Source of the DNA: Streptomyces lincolnensis
GTDB lineage: Bacteria > Actinomycetota > Actinomycetes > Streptomycetales > Streptomycetaceae
Assembly (NCBI RefSeq): GCF_001685355.1
Contig: NZ_CP016438.1
Coordinates: 4,526,001 to 4,590,000, forward strand
DNA: 64,000 nucleotides
Direction of reading: 5' to 3'
The stretch's first letter is position 1. Each line of letters begins with the position of its first letter. The translations under genes were made by a program, and so were the position numbers. The notes under the pieces were generated by a model. It was not told the origin of the DNA and made no database searches. It worked only from the letters and a program-made list of their open reading frames with translations. Shown piece by piece: positions 19,092 through 27,728 of the stretch.

Positions 19092-21485
19092 ATGACGCAC
19101 ATCGACGCGGGCGCCGAACTCGACCCTGTGCACCCCGCCCCGGTCCACGCCGCCCCCGCCGGGCTGAGCACCGCCGAGGTCGCACAGCGGGTGGCGCGCG
19201 GGCAGGTCAACGACGTGCCGGTGCGCTCCAGCCGGTCCATGGTCGAGATCGTCCGCGCGAACGTCTTCACCCGGTTCAACGCGATCATCGGCGTGCTCTG
19301 GGTGATCATGCTGGGCGTCGCGCCGATCCAGGACAGCCTGTTCGGCTTCGTGATCCTCGCCAACACCGGCATCGGCATCATCCAGGAGTGGCGGGCGAAG
19401 AAGACCCTGGACTCCCTCGCCGTCATCGGGGAGGCCCGGCCCACCGTGCGGCGGGACGGTGTCGCGGTCGAGGTCAGCACCTCCGGGATCGTGCTGGACG
19501 ACCTCATCGAGATCGGCCCCGGCGACAAGGCCGTGGTGGACGGGGTGGTCGTCGAGGCCGACGGGCTGGAGATCGACGAGTCCCTGCTCACCGGCGAGGC
19601 CGACCCCGTCGTCAAGCAGCCCGGCGACCAGGTCATGTCCGGCAGCTTCGTCGTCGCCGGCGGCGGCGCCTTCACGGCCACCAAGGTCGGCCGCGAGGCC
19701 TACGCCGCCCAGCTCGCCGAGGAGGCCTCCCGCTTCACGCTGGTCCACTCCGAGCTGCGCTCCGGCATCTCCACCATCCTCAAGTACGTCACCTGGATGA
19801 TGGTCCCGACGGCGATCGGCCTGATCATCAGCCAGCTGGTCGTCAAGGACAACGACCTCAAGGACTCCATCGCCCGCACGGTCGGCGGCATCGTGCCGAT
19901 GGTCCCCGAGGGGCTGGTGCTCCTGACCTCCGTCGCCTTCGCCATCGGCGTCATCCGGCTTGGCCGGAAACAGTGCCTGGTCCAGGAACTCCCGGCCATC
20001 GAGGGTCTCGCCCGCGTCGACACGGTCTGCCTCGACAAGACGGGCACGCTCACCGAGGGCGGCATGGACGTCACGGAGCTCAGGCCGTTGCAGGGCACCG
20101 ACGAGGCGTACGTACGCAAGGTGCTGGGCGCCCTGGGCGAGTCCGACCCCCGGCCGAACGCCTCCCTGAAGGCCATCATCGACGCCTACCCGGACGCCGA
20201 GGACTGGCGCTGCACCGAGTCCCTGCCCTTCTCCTCCGCCCGCAAGTACAGCGGCGCCTCCTTCAGCGAGGGCAACGGCGAGTCCGGTACGTGGCTGCTC
20301 GGCGCCCCGGACGTCCTCCTCGACGCCGACGACCCCGCCCTCGCCGAGACCGAGCGGCTCAACGAGCAGGGCCTCAGGGTGCTGCTGCTGGCCCGCGTCG
20401 ACCGTGACCTCGGCGATCCCGAGGTGGCCGTGGGCGCCGAGCCCGCCGCGCTCGTCGTACTGGAACAGCGGCTGCGGCCGGACGCGGCCGACACCCTGCG
20501 CTACTTCGCCGAGCAGGACGTCCGCGCCAAGGTCATCTCCGGTGACAACGCGGTGTCCGTCGGGGCGGTGGCCTCCAAGCTCGGGCTGACCGGCACCACG
20601 ATCGACGCGCGCCGGCTCCCCGCCGACCGGGACCGGATGGCCACCGCGCTCGACGAGGGCACGGTCTTCGGGCGGGTCACCCCGCAGCAGAAGCGGGACA
20701 TGGTGGGGGCGTTGCAGTCCCACGGGCACACCGTCGCGATGACCGGCGACGGCGTCAACGACGTCCTCGCGCTCAAGGACGCCGACATCGGGGTCGCGAT
20801 GGGATCCGGCTCCGAGGCCACCCGGGCGGTCGCGCAGATCGTGCTGCTCAACAACAGCTTCGCGACGCTGCCGTCCGTCGTCGCCGAGGGCCGCCGGGTC
20901 ATCGGCAACATCACCCGGGTGGCCACGCTCTTCCTGGTGAAGACCGTCTACTCGGTCCTGCTGGCCATCCTCGTGGTGTGCTGGCAGGTCGAATACCCCT
21001 TCCTGCCCCGCCACCTGACCCTGCTCTCCACCCTGACGATCGGCGTTCCGGCCTTCTTCCTCGCGCTCGCGCCCAACAAGGAACGCGCGAAACCGCACTT
21101 CGTGCGGCGGGTCATGCGGTACTCGATCCCGGGCGGGGTCATCGCCGCGGTCGCGACCTTCGCGACGTACCTGATCGCCCGTCACCACTACACGGGTGCG
21201 GGCGCCCTGGACGCCGAGACCAGCGCGGCCACGCTGACGCTGTTCCTGATCTCCATGTGGGTGCTGGCGATCATCGCGCGGCCGTACACCTGGTGGCGGA
21301 TCGCGCTGGTGGCGACGATGGGCCTGGGCTTCCTGCTGGTCCTCGTCGTGCCCTGGCTCCAGGAGTTCTTCGCGCTGAAGCTGGTCGGGGTGACGATGCC
21401 GTGGATCGCCGTGGGCATCGCGGTGGCGGCGGCGGCCGTCCTGGAGCTCTCCTGGAAGTTGGTCGACCGCCGGTTCCCGGCGTAG
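19092..21485 (+). CDS. Cation-translocating P-type ATPase (CtpE-like)
   Basis: The 797-residue pump has all P-ATPase domains. The actuator loop reads SLLTGEADPV. The phosphorylated Asp is Asp315 in DKTGTLTEGG, the membrane motif is MVPEGLVLL, and the hinge is MTGDGVNDVLALKDADIG. The PEGL motif and overall length match mycobacterial CtpE, which takes up calcium, so Ca2+ (possibly Mn2+ or Mg2+) is the best guess. It is not a heavy-metal type because no CPC motif is present. It is transcribed alone and ends at a hairpin terminator. Confidence 0.93.
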   Translation: MTHIDAGAELDPVHPAPVHAAPAGLSTAEVAQRVARGQVNDVPVRSSRSMVEIVRANVFTRFNAIIGVLWVIMLGVAPIQDSLFGFVILANTGIGIIQEWRAKKTLDSLAVIGEARPTVRRDGVAVEVSTSGIVLDDLIEIGPGDKAVVDGVVVEADGLEIDESLLTGEADPVVKQPGDQVMSGSFVVAGGGAFTATKVGREAYAAQLAEEASRFTLVHSELRSGISTILKYVTWMMVPTAIGLIISQLVVKDNDLKDSIARTVGGIVPMVPEGLVLLTSVAFAIGVIRLGRKQCLVQELPAIEGLARVDTVCLDKTGTLTEGGMDVTELRPLQGTDEAYVRKVLGALGESDPRPNASLKAIIDAYPDAEDWRCTESLPFSSARKYSGASFSEGNGESGTWLLGAPDVLLDADDPALAETERLNEQGLRVLLLARVDRDLGDPEVAVGAEPAALVVLEQRLRPDAADTLRYFAEQDVRAKVISGDNAVSVGAVASKLGLTGTTIDARRLPADRDRMATALDEGTVFGRVTPQQKRDMVGALQSHGHTVAMTGDGVNDVLALKDADIGVAMGSGSEATRAVAQIVLLNNSFATLPSVVAEGRRVIGNITRVATLFLVKTVYSVLLAILVVCWQVEYPFLPRHLTLLSTLTIGVPAFFLALAPNKERAKPHFVRRVMRYSIPGGVIAAVATFATYLIARHHYTGAGALDAETSAATLTLFLISMWVLAIIARPYTWWRIALVATMGLGFLLVLVVPWLQEFFALKLVGVTMPWIAVGIAVAAAAVLELSWKLVDRRFPA

Positions 21486-21510
21486 CCCGCGGCTTGGCCC
21501 GCAGCCGAAA

Positions 21511-21539
21511 CGCCGGCCCCCGGAACTCGGGAGCCGGCG
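21511..21539. terminator. Hairpin terminator between convergent genes
   Basis: Twelve-base arms CGCCGGCCCCCG and CGGGAGCCGGCG with one mismatch flank the loop GAACT. The hairpin lies between the P-ATPase stop and the stop of the convergent secreted-protein gene, serving both. Confidence 0.85.
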
Positions 21540-21561
21540 CTGCGGACCGCTGCGCGGTGGG

Positions 21562-22440
21562 TTACTTCACGTCGACGAAGTCACCCGTGGCGTTGACGGC
21601 CGGGGTGGTCGAGGTGCCCGCGAAGGAGTACCGGAAGAAGCCGTCCACGGAGGCCTTCACGGTCGTCTTCAGGTTGCCCGTGGAGTTGGTCTTGATGGTC
21701 TTGACCGTGGTGTAGGTGCTGGCGTTCTTCTTGCGGAACTGGAGCTTCACCGGCTGGTTGGTGTACCCCGCGTACTTGTGGGTCTCCCAGTTGGCGCGGG
21801 ACAGCTTGCCGGTGACCGTGATGGTCTTGCCCTTCTTCACCGGCTCCGGCGCGGCGTTGACCGTCAGCCGGGAGACCCGCTGGACCAGGGTCTTGCCGAG
21901 ACCGCCCTGGACCGTCTCGCCCTCGGTGGCGTAGTCGAGGGCCAGCCCGCCGGCGGACCAGGTGCCCGCGTCGGAGTTGAGCAGCTCGTCGTAGTCCGGG
22001 TAGACGTCGATCAGGCCCTTGCAGTTGGCCGTGGTGGCCGAAGTGGCCGTGCAGGTGGCCTCCTTGTCGCCGAACAGCACGTTCTCCGGGCTGTCGAGCG
22101 AACCCTTGTAGATGAAGGGGCCGTTGGCGAAGTCCGCGGAGGTGATGTCGACGTCGGCACCGTGGGTCAGCTTGTAGGTGACCGTGGTGGAGACGTGCTG
22201 GGTCGTCCCGACCCTGACCGTCTTGGCGATCTTCAGGTTCGAGAAGCTGACGTCCAGGTCGGCCGGCACGGCCGCGGCGCTGAACGTGGACTTGGCCGAC
22301 GCGTGCGAGGTCGCCTGCGCGAAGGCCTTCGCGGCGTCCGCGCGGTAGGAGGAGGAACCGTCGGCCTGCGCGGCCGGGACGGCGAGAGCGGAAAGGGCCA
22401 GGGCGCCGGAGACGGCGGCCACGGTGGCACGAATGCGCAT
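21562..22440 (-). CDS. Secreted protein with Ig-like C-terminal domain, paralogue A
   Basis: The 292-residue protein has a signal peptide (ALALSALAVPAAQADG), a variable N-terminal domain with two cysteines, and a C-terminal domain of about 85 residues. That domain starts LTVNAAPEPVKKGKTITVTG and ends AVNATGDFVDVK. It is nearly identical to that of the neighbouring gene and contains KLQFRKKNASTYTTVKTIKT, a pattern of bacterial Ig-like folds. No enzyme motif is seen. It is a tandem paralogue of the next gene with the same orientation. The role is unknown; extracellular matrix or adhesion is possible. Confidence 0.88.
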   Translation of the reverse strand: MRIRATVAAVSGALALSALAVPAAQADGSSSYRADAAKAFAQATSHASAKSTFSAAAVPADLDVSFSNLKIAKTVRVGTTQHVSTTVTYKLTHGADVDITSADFANGPFIYKGSLDSPENVLFGDKEATCTATSATTANCKGLIDVYPDYDELLNSDAGTWSAGGLALDYATEGETVQGGLGKTLVQRVSRLTVNAAPEPVKKGKTITVTGKLSRANWETHKYAGYTNQPVKLQFRKKNASTYTTVKTIKTNSTGNLKTTVKASVDGFFRYSFAGTSTTPAVNATGDFVDVK

Positions 22441-22575
22441 GTGTTCCTCGAAAGGGAATGCCCCGGTGAGCCGGGGAGCGTGACCCGGTGGGCCCGGGAC
22501 GGAGAGGGGACCGCCCGGCCGCGGAGTGTGCCGTGGCCGGGCGGTCGTGAGGTACCGGAGCGGTACCCCGGTTGC

Positions 22576-23355
22576 TTACTTCACGTCGACGAAGTCACCC
22601 GCGGCGTTGGCCGCCGGGGTGGTCGAGGTGCCCGCGAAGGAGTAGCGGAAGTAGCCGTCCACGGAGGCCTTGACGGTGGTGCTCAGGTTGCCCGTGGAGT
22701 TGGTCTTGATGGTCTTGACCGTGGTGTAGGTGCTGGCGTTCTTCTTGCGGAACTGGAGCTTCACCGGCTGGCTCGCGTAGCCCGCGTACTTGCCGGTCTC
22801 CCAGTTGGCGCGGGACAGCTTGCCGGTGACGGTGATGGTCTTGCCCTTCTTCACCGGCTCCGGCGCGGCGTTGACCGTCAGCTTCGACAGACGCTGGACC
22901 TGGAAGGTCTTGGCGTTGTCCTTCTGGACGTAGTCGGCGTCGTTGCCCGCGGCGATCGCCCACACCTTCCAGGAGCCGGCGACCTTGTTGATGAGCTCGT
23001 AGCCCGCCTCGACGGTGTAGCTCGACTTGCAGGTCGCGGTCGTGGCGTTGACCTTGGCGCAGGACGAGCGGCCGTCGCTGCTGTTGGCGACGGCGCCGCT
23101 GTCGGCGTCGTCGATGTTGGCACCGTGGTACAGGATCGCCTGCGCCCAGTCGACGCCGGAGTTGTCCGTCACCGTGAAGGAGACCGAGAACGTCTTCGAA
23201 CCGGTGGCGCCGACGACGACCGGCTTGCCCCCGTTCACCACGACGTTGGAGATCTTCGTGTCCCCATGGACCTCGTCCGCCTGGGCCGCCGGGACGGCGA
23301 GAGCGGACAGGGCCAGAGCGCCGGTCACGACGCCAAGGGTGGCACGCATACGCAT
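22576..23355 (-). CDS. Secreted protein with Ig-like C-terminal domain, paralogue B
   Basis: The 259-residue protein starts at ATG 23355 behind GGGGGAAGAA. Its signal peptide (GALALSALAVPAAQADEV) is almost the same as in the downstream paralogue. The last 85 residues differ at only a few positions (ETGKYAGYASQ against ETHKYAGYTNQ). The N-terminal domain differs in sequence but keeps a cysteine pair (SSCAKVN and TATCKSS). Strong identity at the DNA level in the 3' part suggests recent duplication or gene conversion. The function is unknown. Confidence 0.88.
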   Translation of the reverse strand: MRMRATLGVVTGALALSALAVPAAQADEVHGDTKISNVVVNGGKPVVVGATGSKTFSVSFTVTDNSGVDWAQAILYHGANIDDADSGAVANSSDGRSSCAKVNATTATCKSSYTVEAGYELINKVAGSWKVWAIAAGNDADYVQKDNAKTFQVQRLSKLTVNAAPEPVKKGKTITVTGKLSRANWETGKYAGYASQPVKLQFRKKNASTYTTVKTIKTNSTGNLSTTVKASVDGYFRYSFAGTSTTPAANAAGDFVDVK

Positions 23356-23554
23356 GTGTTCTTCCCCCGGTGGAGAAAAGGGGCCCCGACACCGTTCGGT
23401 CCACACGGCTCGTGGTCTCACAGGGGCCCAAGTGATCTAGGAGTCTGTTGACTCACGTGATCAGATCCGCGACGGAAGGGAATGGTTGTACGGTTCGTGA
23501 GAAATTTGTGCGAGAAGTTTCAAGATCCTTCGATGGGCGGGGGCCGGGAGCCGA

Positions 23555-23944
23555 GTGAACGAAAAGAAACTCATCGAGGCGATCCGCGACCACCCGCAGG
23601 GGTACGGCCTGGACGGCACCTACTACCCAACGGCCATGTTCCTCACCGGGATCGACGTCGGCCGGTCGAACGGGACCCTGCACGGCTTCACCGAGTGGCT
23701 CGTCGTCCGCCGGGGCGAGCTCAACAGCTTCTACTGGCACAAGCTCGTCCTCCTGGACCTGTTCCCCGACATGAGCCTCTACACCTGGAGGTCCCCGGAG
23801 CACCTGACTCCGGAGCAGCACCAACAGGCCGTGGACCACCTGTTCTCACTCGTCCTGGAGTTCCTGGACGTGCGGAACAGCCCGCGAGAACTGGGCCGGA
23901 TGTACACGCGGTACGAGGCGATGTCGGCGCACATCGAGGGATAG
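23555..23944 (+). CDS. Small conserved-type protein, tandem paralogue 1
   Basis: I do not recognise this 129-residue cytosolic protein. It starts with GTG (MNEKKLIEAIRDHP) behind GGGAG. It contains the pattern YYPTAMFLTGIDVGRS and GFTEWLVVRRGELNSFYW, then HQQAVDHLFSLVLEFLDVR. The same skeleton recurs in the next gene, about 45 percent identical by eye. No signal peptide or membrane span is visible. Tandem small paralogues of this kind are often immunity proteins of toxin systems, but no toxin gene is next to them here. Confidence 0.85.
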   Translation: MNEKKLIEAIRDHPQGYGLDGTYYPTAMFLTGIDVGRSNGTLHGFTEWLVVRRGELNSFYWHKLVLLDLFPDMSLYTWRSPEHLTPEQHQQAVDHLFSLVLEFLDVRNSPRELGRMYTRYEAMSAHIEG

Positions 23945-23992
23945 CCGGACGCAACGGGGCCACGCCTGACGGGTGGGCCGCGGAGGGAGCCT

Positions 23993-24316
23993 ATGAACGA
24001 GAGGGAACTGATCGAGCGGGTCCGCGACAGGCCCGGCATGTTCGGTCTCAACGGTTTCTACTACCCCACGGTCACATTCCTTGATGGATACGACCTTGGT
24101 CGTTCGGGCGCATTGTTGCAGGGCTTCACCGAGTGGCTCATAGCACGCAAGGGCAAGGAGACGAGTCTCGGCTGGCGGGCCCTCGTCCTTGAGGAGGTGT
24201 TCCCGGATTCAGGCATCAGGCACTGGTCGTCCCTGACCGAAGACCAGCAACAACCTGCCGTGGATCACTTGTTCGCTCTCCTGCTCGACTTCCTGGATGA
24301 GCGGGAGGCCCGCTAG
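23993..24316 (+). CDS. Small conserved-type protein, tandem paralogue 2
   Basis: The 107-residue protein begins MNERELIERVRDRPGMFGLN behind GGAG. It repeats the skeleton of the preceding gene: YYPTVTFLDGYDLGRS, GFTEWLIARKGKETSLGW and AVDHLFALLLDFLDERE. It lacks the last 22 residues of paralogue 1. The gap between the genes is 48 bases, so they probably share a transcript. Codon use is less G/C-rich at a few third positions than in neighbours (for example TTGATG, GATGGATACG), a slight hint of foreign origin. The function is unknown. Confidence 0.85.
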   Translation: MNERELIERVRDRPGMFGLNGFYYPTVTFLDGYDLGRSGALLQGFTEWLIARKGKETSLGWRALVLEEVFPDSGIRHWSSLTEDQQQPAVDHLFALLLDFLDEREAR

Positions 24317-24327
24317 GCGGCACGTAG

Positions 24328-24363
24328 CGCCTGCCCCGCCGGGAAGCTCCGGTGCGGCAGGCG
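24328..24363. terminator. Hairpin between convergent genes
   Basis: CGCCTGCCCCGCCGG and CCGGTGCGGCAGGCG form an imperfect stem of about 15 bases around a short loop. It lies after the second small paralogue and before the stop of the Hsp90-like gene. Confidence 0.7.
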
Positions 24364-24380
24364 TCTCCTGACGGGCGCCC

Positions 24381-27300
24381 TCAGTCGAACCAGCGGTCCC
24401 GGGCCAGTTCCTCCGTGCGGGACGGGTCCTCCAACAACGCCGCGACCTCGAAGCGTCGGGGCCACTGGCCCGCGGACCAGGCGAGGCCCGCCGCCACGCC
24501 CTCCAGCGTGGACGCGTGCAGGATGCCGTCGTTCGTGACGCGCCAGTCGATCTCCACTCCGTCCACGATGAGTTCCTCGTGCTCGACGTAGGAGGAGGGG
24601 GTCTGCGGGCCCAGCAGGAGCCGGACCGGCTCCGGTACGGAGTGTTCCGTGCCCTCCGAGTCGATGGAGGCCGTGACGGACTCGCTGAGGCGGCGGACCT
24701 GGAAGAGGTCGGCCAACTCGGCGGCGCGGGAGGGGCGTACGGGGAGGAGGGGGACGCCCGCGGTGAAGGGCAGCAGGTCGGGGGAGTCGCAGACCACCGC
24801 GTCGGAGGCGTCGACGACCTCCACACGGCCGTCGACCACCGCGCGCAGCTCGTCGGGGAGGGTGACGTGCTCGGGGTCGAGGTCGGCCAACGCGCCGTAG
24901 AGGGCGTGTAGTTGGGCGCCCGTGACCTGGCGGTCCGGGTCGGCCAACCGGTCCAGCAGCTCCGCCGCTCCGCCCGGCTCGTCCAGCAGCGCGGCGACCG
25001 ACGTCCGGACGCCCAGCGCCCGCAACACCTGCTCGTCGTCGAAGCCGGTCGCGTCGGCCTCGTCGTAGAGGCCGCGCAGGAGAGGGTCGCCGCCGGCGGC
25101 GAGGAGGCCGGCGGGGCGGCGGCCGTCGAGGACCGGGTTGCCGCGCAGCCACCAGGCCGTGTAGGGCCGTACGACCTCGTGGGTGCCGTCGGGGAGCAGG
25201 ACGCGGACGGGCTCCACGAGGGCGTCGCGCAGGGGCGGCCGGGACAGCAGCGCCAGGGCCTGGGGCCACTTGTCCTCGTCCACCAGGTCGAGGTCGCGCA
25301 CGGCGACCAGTTCCGTGGCGACCGGCGGGACGGGCGTGTCGGGGAAGCGGTCGAGGATGTCCTCGCACCAGACGTCCACGGCGTCGAGGAGACCCGCGTC
25401 GTCGGGTTCCGCGAAGTCGCCCTCGCGGGGCTCCAGTTCGTCCGGGTCGAGGACGATGTCGGTGGCGCGGACGAGGGTGAAGCCGGCGAGGACTCCACAG
25501 GCGGCCAGCGGCTGTTCGCCCCACCGCTCGGCCAGCTCGGCGTCCACGGACGCGAGTTCGTCCTCGCGCATGACCTGGTGGAAGGGGCTGCCGGGGAGGA
25601 CGAGTTCACCGGCGGGGGCGAGCTCTCCCTCCTCGTCGGGCAGGGCGAGGGCGCCCAGCCAGGGCTCGTCACCGGGCTCCAGGCCCGCGTCGCGGACCAA
25701 CGCCAGGACGGTGTCGGCCAGTTCCTCCGCGTCCGGCGCTTCCTGCTCCCAGTCGAGGCCGCCCTCGTCGTCCAGGGAGGCCGCGACGGCGGCGCGCACC
25801 TGCGGGGTGGTGAGCACCGCGCGCGGGGTCGCGGGCAGCGCGCCGAGCTTCTCCAGGAGCGGGTGGGCGGCGTCCGGGTGGGCGACCTTGAGGCCGAGCC
25901 GGGCGAGGACCTCGGGGTCGGTCCGGGTGCCCTCGGCGGTCGGCAGCAGCACCTGCCGGGGGCCGATGGTCGTCCGCCCGTCGGCCAGCGGTACCGGCAG
26001 CCCGGACAGCCGGTCCGGGTCGACGCCCGCGAGGCTGTCGTAGAACCGCCGCCACCACTCCGGGGCCTTCTCCAGGCCCGCGAGCCGGTCCACGGCGTCG
26101 GTCAGCGGCACCCGGGCGACCCCGAGGGTCCGCAGCTCCACCCGGCGCTCCAGGCCGGCGGGCAGCAGCGTGGGCAGCACCTCGGCGAGCACCCGTACGG
26201 TGTCCGCGCCCGCGCCCTCCACCACCTCGGCGTCCCGGGGGCGCAGCGCCTCGGGCAGCTCGTCCTGCTCATCGTCCTGCCCGTCCTCCGACCCGGTGGC
26301 GGACGGCGGGAGGGCGGGAGGGAGAAACGCCGTACGCGGCAGCCGCTCCAGGATCGCCGCCCGCAGCCCGCCGTCCAGTTCGCCCTTGCCCAGCGGGCCG
26401 GGCACGAGGTCGATGATCCCGGCGGTCACCGGCCGCCAGTCGGCGAGGAGCCCGGCGTAGGCGTCCGCCGCGCGCTGCACCAGGAAGTCGGTCAGCGGGC
26501 CGGGGGCGGTGTGCCGTCGGGTGGTGTCCAGCGGGAAGGACGCGATGAGCAGGGCGGGCACGCCGAGGGGCTCGTCGCTGGGCGTGGGGGCGTGCACGAC
26601 GGGGGCGGTGCGGGGGCGGGCCGGGCTGCCGTCGGCGTCGACGGGCACGGCCCAGGTGACCGACCAGTGGGGCCTCAGCCGCTCCTCGACGGGCCGGTCG
26701 GCGAGCAGCTCGGGCGTGAGCGGCCCGTTCGCGGCGACGCAGCGCCAGCGGGTCGTGCCGTCGCGGGAGTCCTCCACGACGGTGAGGGCGCCCTCGGTGC
26801 GGCGGCGCAGGGTGCGCACGGTGTCCGTCTCGATCACGACCTCTTCGAGGCCGGGCAGGGCGAGCAGCAGGGCGTCGTCCACGGCGGCCAGCAGGCGCTC
26901 GGCGAGGTCGGCGGCGGCCGGGTCGCGCAGCGGCAGGATGACGGCCGTGTCGTAGGGGTCGGGGGCGGTGCCCTCGGCGGCGAACGGCAGCCGCAGCAGC
27001 GGGACATGCCCGTCCCGGCGGCGGATCTCGTCCCCGAGGCCGGGGCTGTGCCGGGCCACGTCGGCGGCCAGCACCCGGGCCTCACCGAGCGACCAGCGGA
27101 CACCGCCGTGGCGGCCCACGACGGCGGGCTCGTCGGTGACCGAGAGGACGGCGGCGAAACCGACACCGAAGCGGCCGATGGTCCCTTCGTGGGTGTCGCG
27201 CTTGGCCGATGCCCGCAGTGTGGCCAGCGACTCGACGCCGGCCGCGTCCAGCGGGGCGCCGGTGTTGGCGGCGACCAGGACGCCTTCGCGCAGGGTGAGG

Positions 27301-27545
27301 CGGAGCCGGCCCGGAACTCCGGCCCGGGCCGCCGCGTCGGCGGCGTTCTGCGCGAGCTCGACGACGAGCCGGTCCCGGTAGCCGCCGAGGACCAGGTCCT
27401 CCTCGGCGTTCGCGTCCTCGCGGAACCGGGCGGGGCTGGTGGCCCAGGCGTCCAGCACCCCGCGGCGTAGCCGGGCGGTCCCGAAGGGGTCCGCACCTTC
27501 GGCGGCGGGTCGCACGAACTTGCTCACGCTCACACTCTCCATCAT
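24381..27545 (-). CDS. Large Hsp90/sacsin-like GHKL ATPase-domain protein
   Basis: The 1054-residue protein has an N-terminal Hsp90-type ATP-binding domain. The N box is VVELAQNAADAA with Asn67, and the G2-like loop is IGRFGVGFAAVLSV. The first G-box Asp-x-Gly-x-Gly is altered to ANTGAPLDAAG, as in the sacsin-like branch. The remaining 800 residues have no recognised motifs. Actinobacterial homologues are annotated as sacsin N-terminal-like or Hsp90-like, without known function. A chaperone or conformational-switch role is inferred. The start is near 27545; GTG codons four to six residues in are alternatives. Confidence 0.88.
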   Translation of the reverse strand: MMESVSVSKFVRPAAEGADPFGTARLRRGVLDAWATSPARFREDANAEEDLVLGGYRDRLVVELAQNAADAAARAGVPGRLRLTLREGVLVAANTGAPLDAAGVESLATLRASAKRDTHEGTIGRFGVGFAAVLSVTDEPAVVGRHGGVRWSLGEARVLAADVARHSPGLGDEIRRRDGHVPLLRLPFAAEGTAPDPYDTAVILPLRDPAAADLAERLLAAVDDALLLALPGLEEVVIETDTVRTLRRRTEGALTVVEDSRDGTTRWRCVAANGPLTPELLADRPVEERLRPHWSVTWAVPVDADGSPARPRTAPVVHAPTPSDEPLGVPALLIASFPLDTTRRHTAPGPLTDFLVQRAADAYAGLLADWRPVTAGIIDLVPGPLGKGELDGGLRAAILERLPRTAFLPPALPPSATGSEDGQDDEQDELPEALRPRDAEVVEGAGADTVRVLAEVLPTLLPAGLERRVELRTLGVARVPLTDAVDRLAGLEKAPEWWRRFYDSLAGVDPDRLSGLPVPLADGRTTIGPRQVLLPTAEGTRTDPEVLARLGLKVAHPDAAHPLLEKLGALPATPRAVLTTPQVRAAVAASLDDEGGLDWEQEAPDAEELADTVLALVRDAGLEPGDEPWLGALALPDEEGELAPAGELVLPGSPFHQVMREDELASVDAELAERWGEQPLAACGVLAGFTLVRATDIVLDPDELEPREGDFAEPDDAGLLDAVDVWCEDILDRFPDTPVPPVATELVAVRDLDLVDEDKWPQALALLSRPPLRDALVEPVRVLLPDGTHEVVRPYTAWWLRGNPVLDGRRPAGLLAAGGDPLLRGLYDEADATGFDDEQVLRALGVRTSVAALLDEPGGAAELLDRLADPDRQVTGAQLHALYGALADLDPEHVTLPDELRAVVDGRVEVVDASDAVVCDSPDLLPFTAGVPLLPVRPSRAAELADLFQVRRLSESVTASIDSEGTEHSVPEPVRLLLGPQTPSSYVEHEELIVDGVEIDWRVTNDGILHASTLEGVAAGLAWSAGQWPRRFEVAALLEDPSRTEELARDRWFD

Positions 27546-27728
27546 CGGCGTGAGGTCGAAGGTACCGCTTGTGGAGCGGGGCTTCCGCGCCGGACGGTGC
27601 GTCGATTACGGAGGCGAACTGTTCACAACCCGTCGGCCGGCGATCAGGACCGTCGCATCGGCGCGGATTTTCCACCCGAAGACGGGACACTCCGTCGTGC
27701 GGCCGTCCGGCGGACCAGACTGGCCACC

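Noticed and set aside
18654..21188. 844-residue minus-strand frame
   Set aside because: It lies opposite the P-type ATPase, which has all its motifs.
24912..27470. 852-residue plus-strand frame
   Set aside because: It is antisense to the Hsp90-like gene and shows no domain.
27597..27728. Longer N-terminus for the STAND protein
   Set aside because: This stretch is Arg-rich without codon bias; the GTG at 27729 starts the region with coding character.
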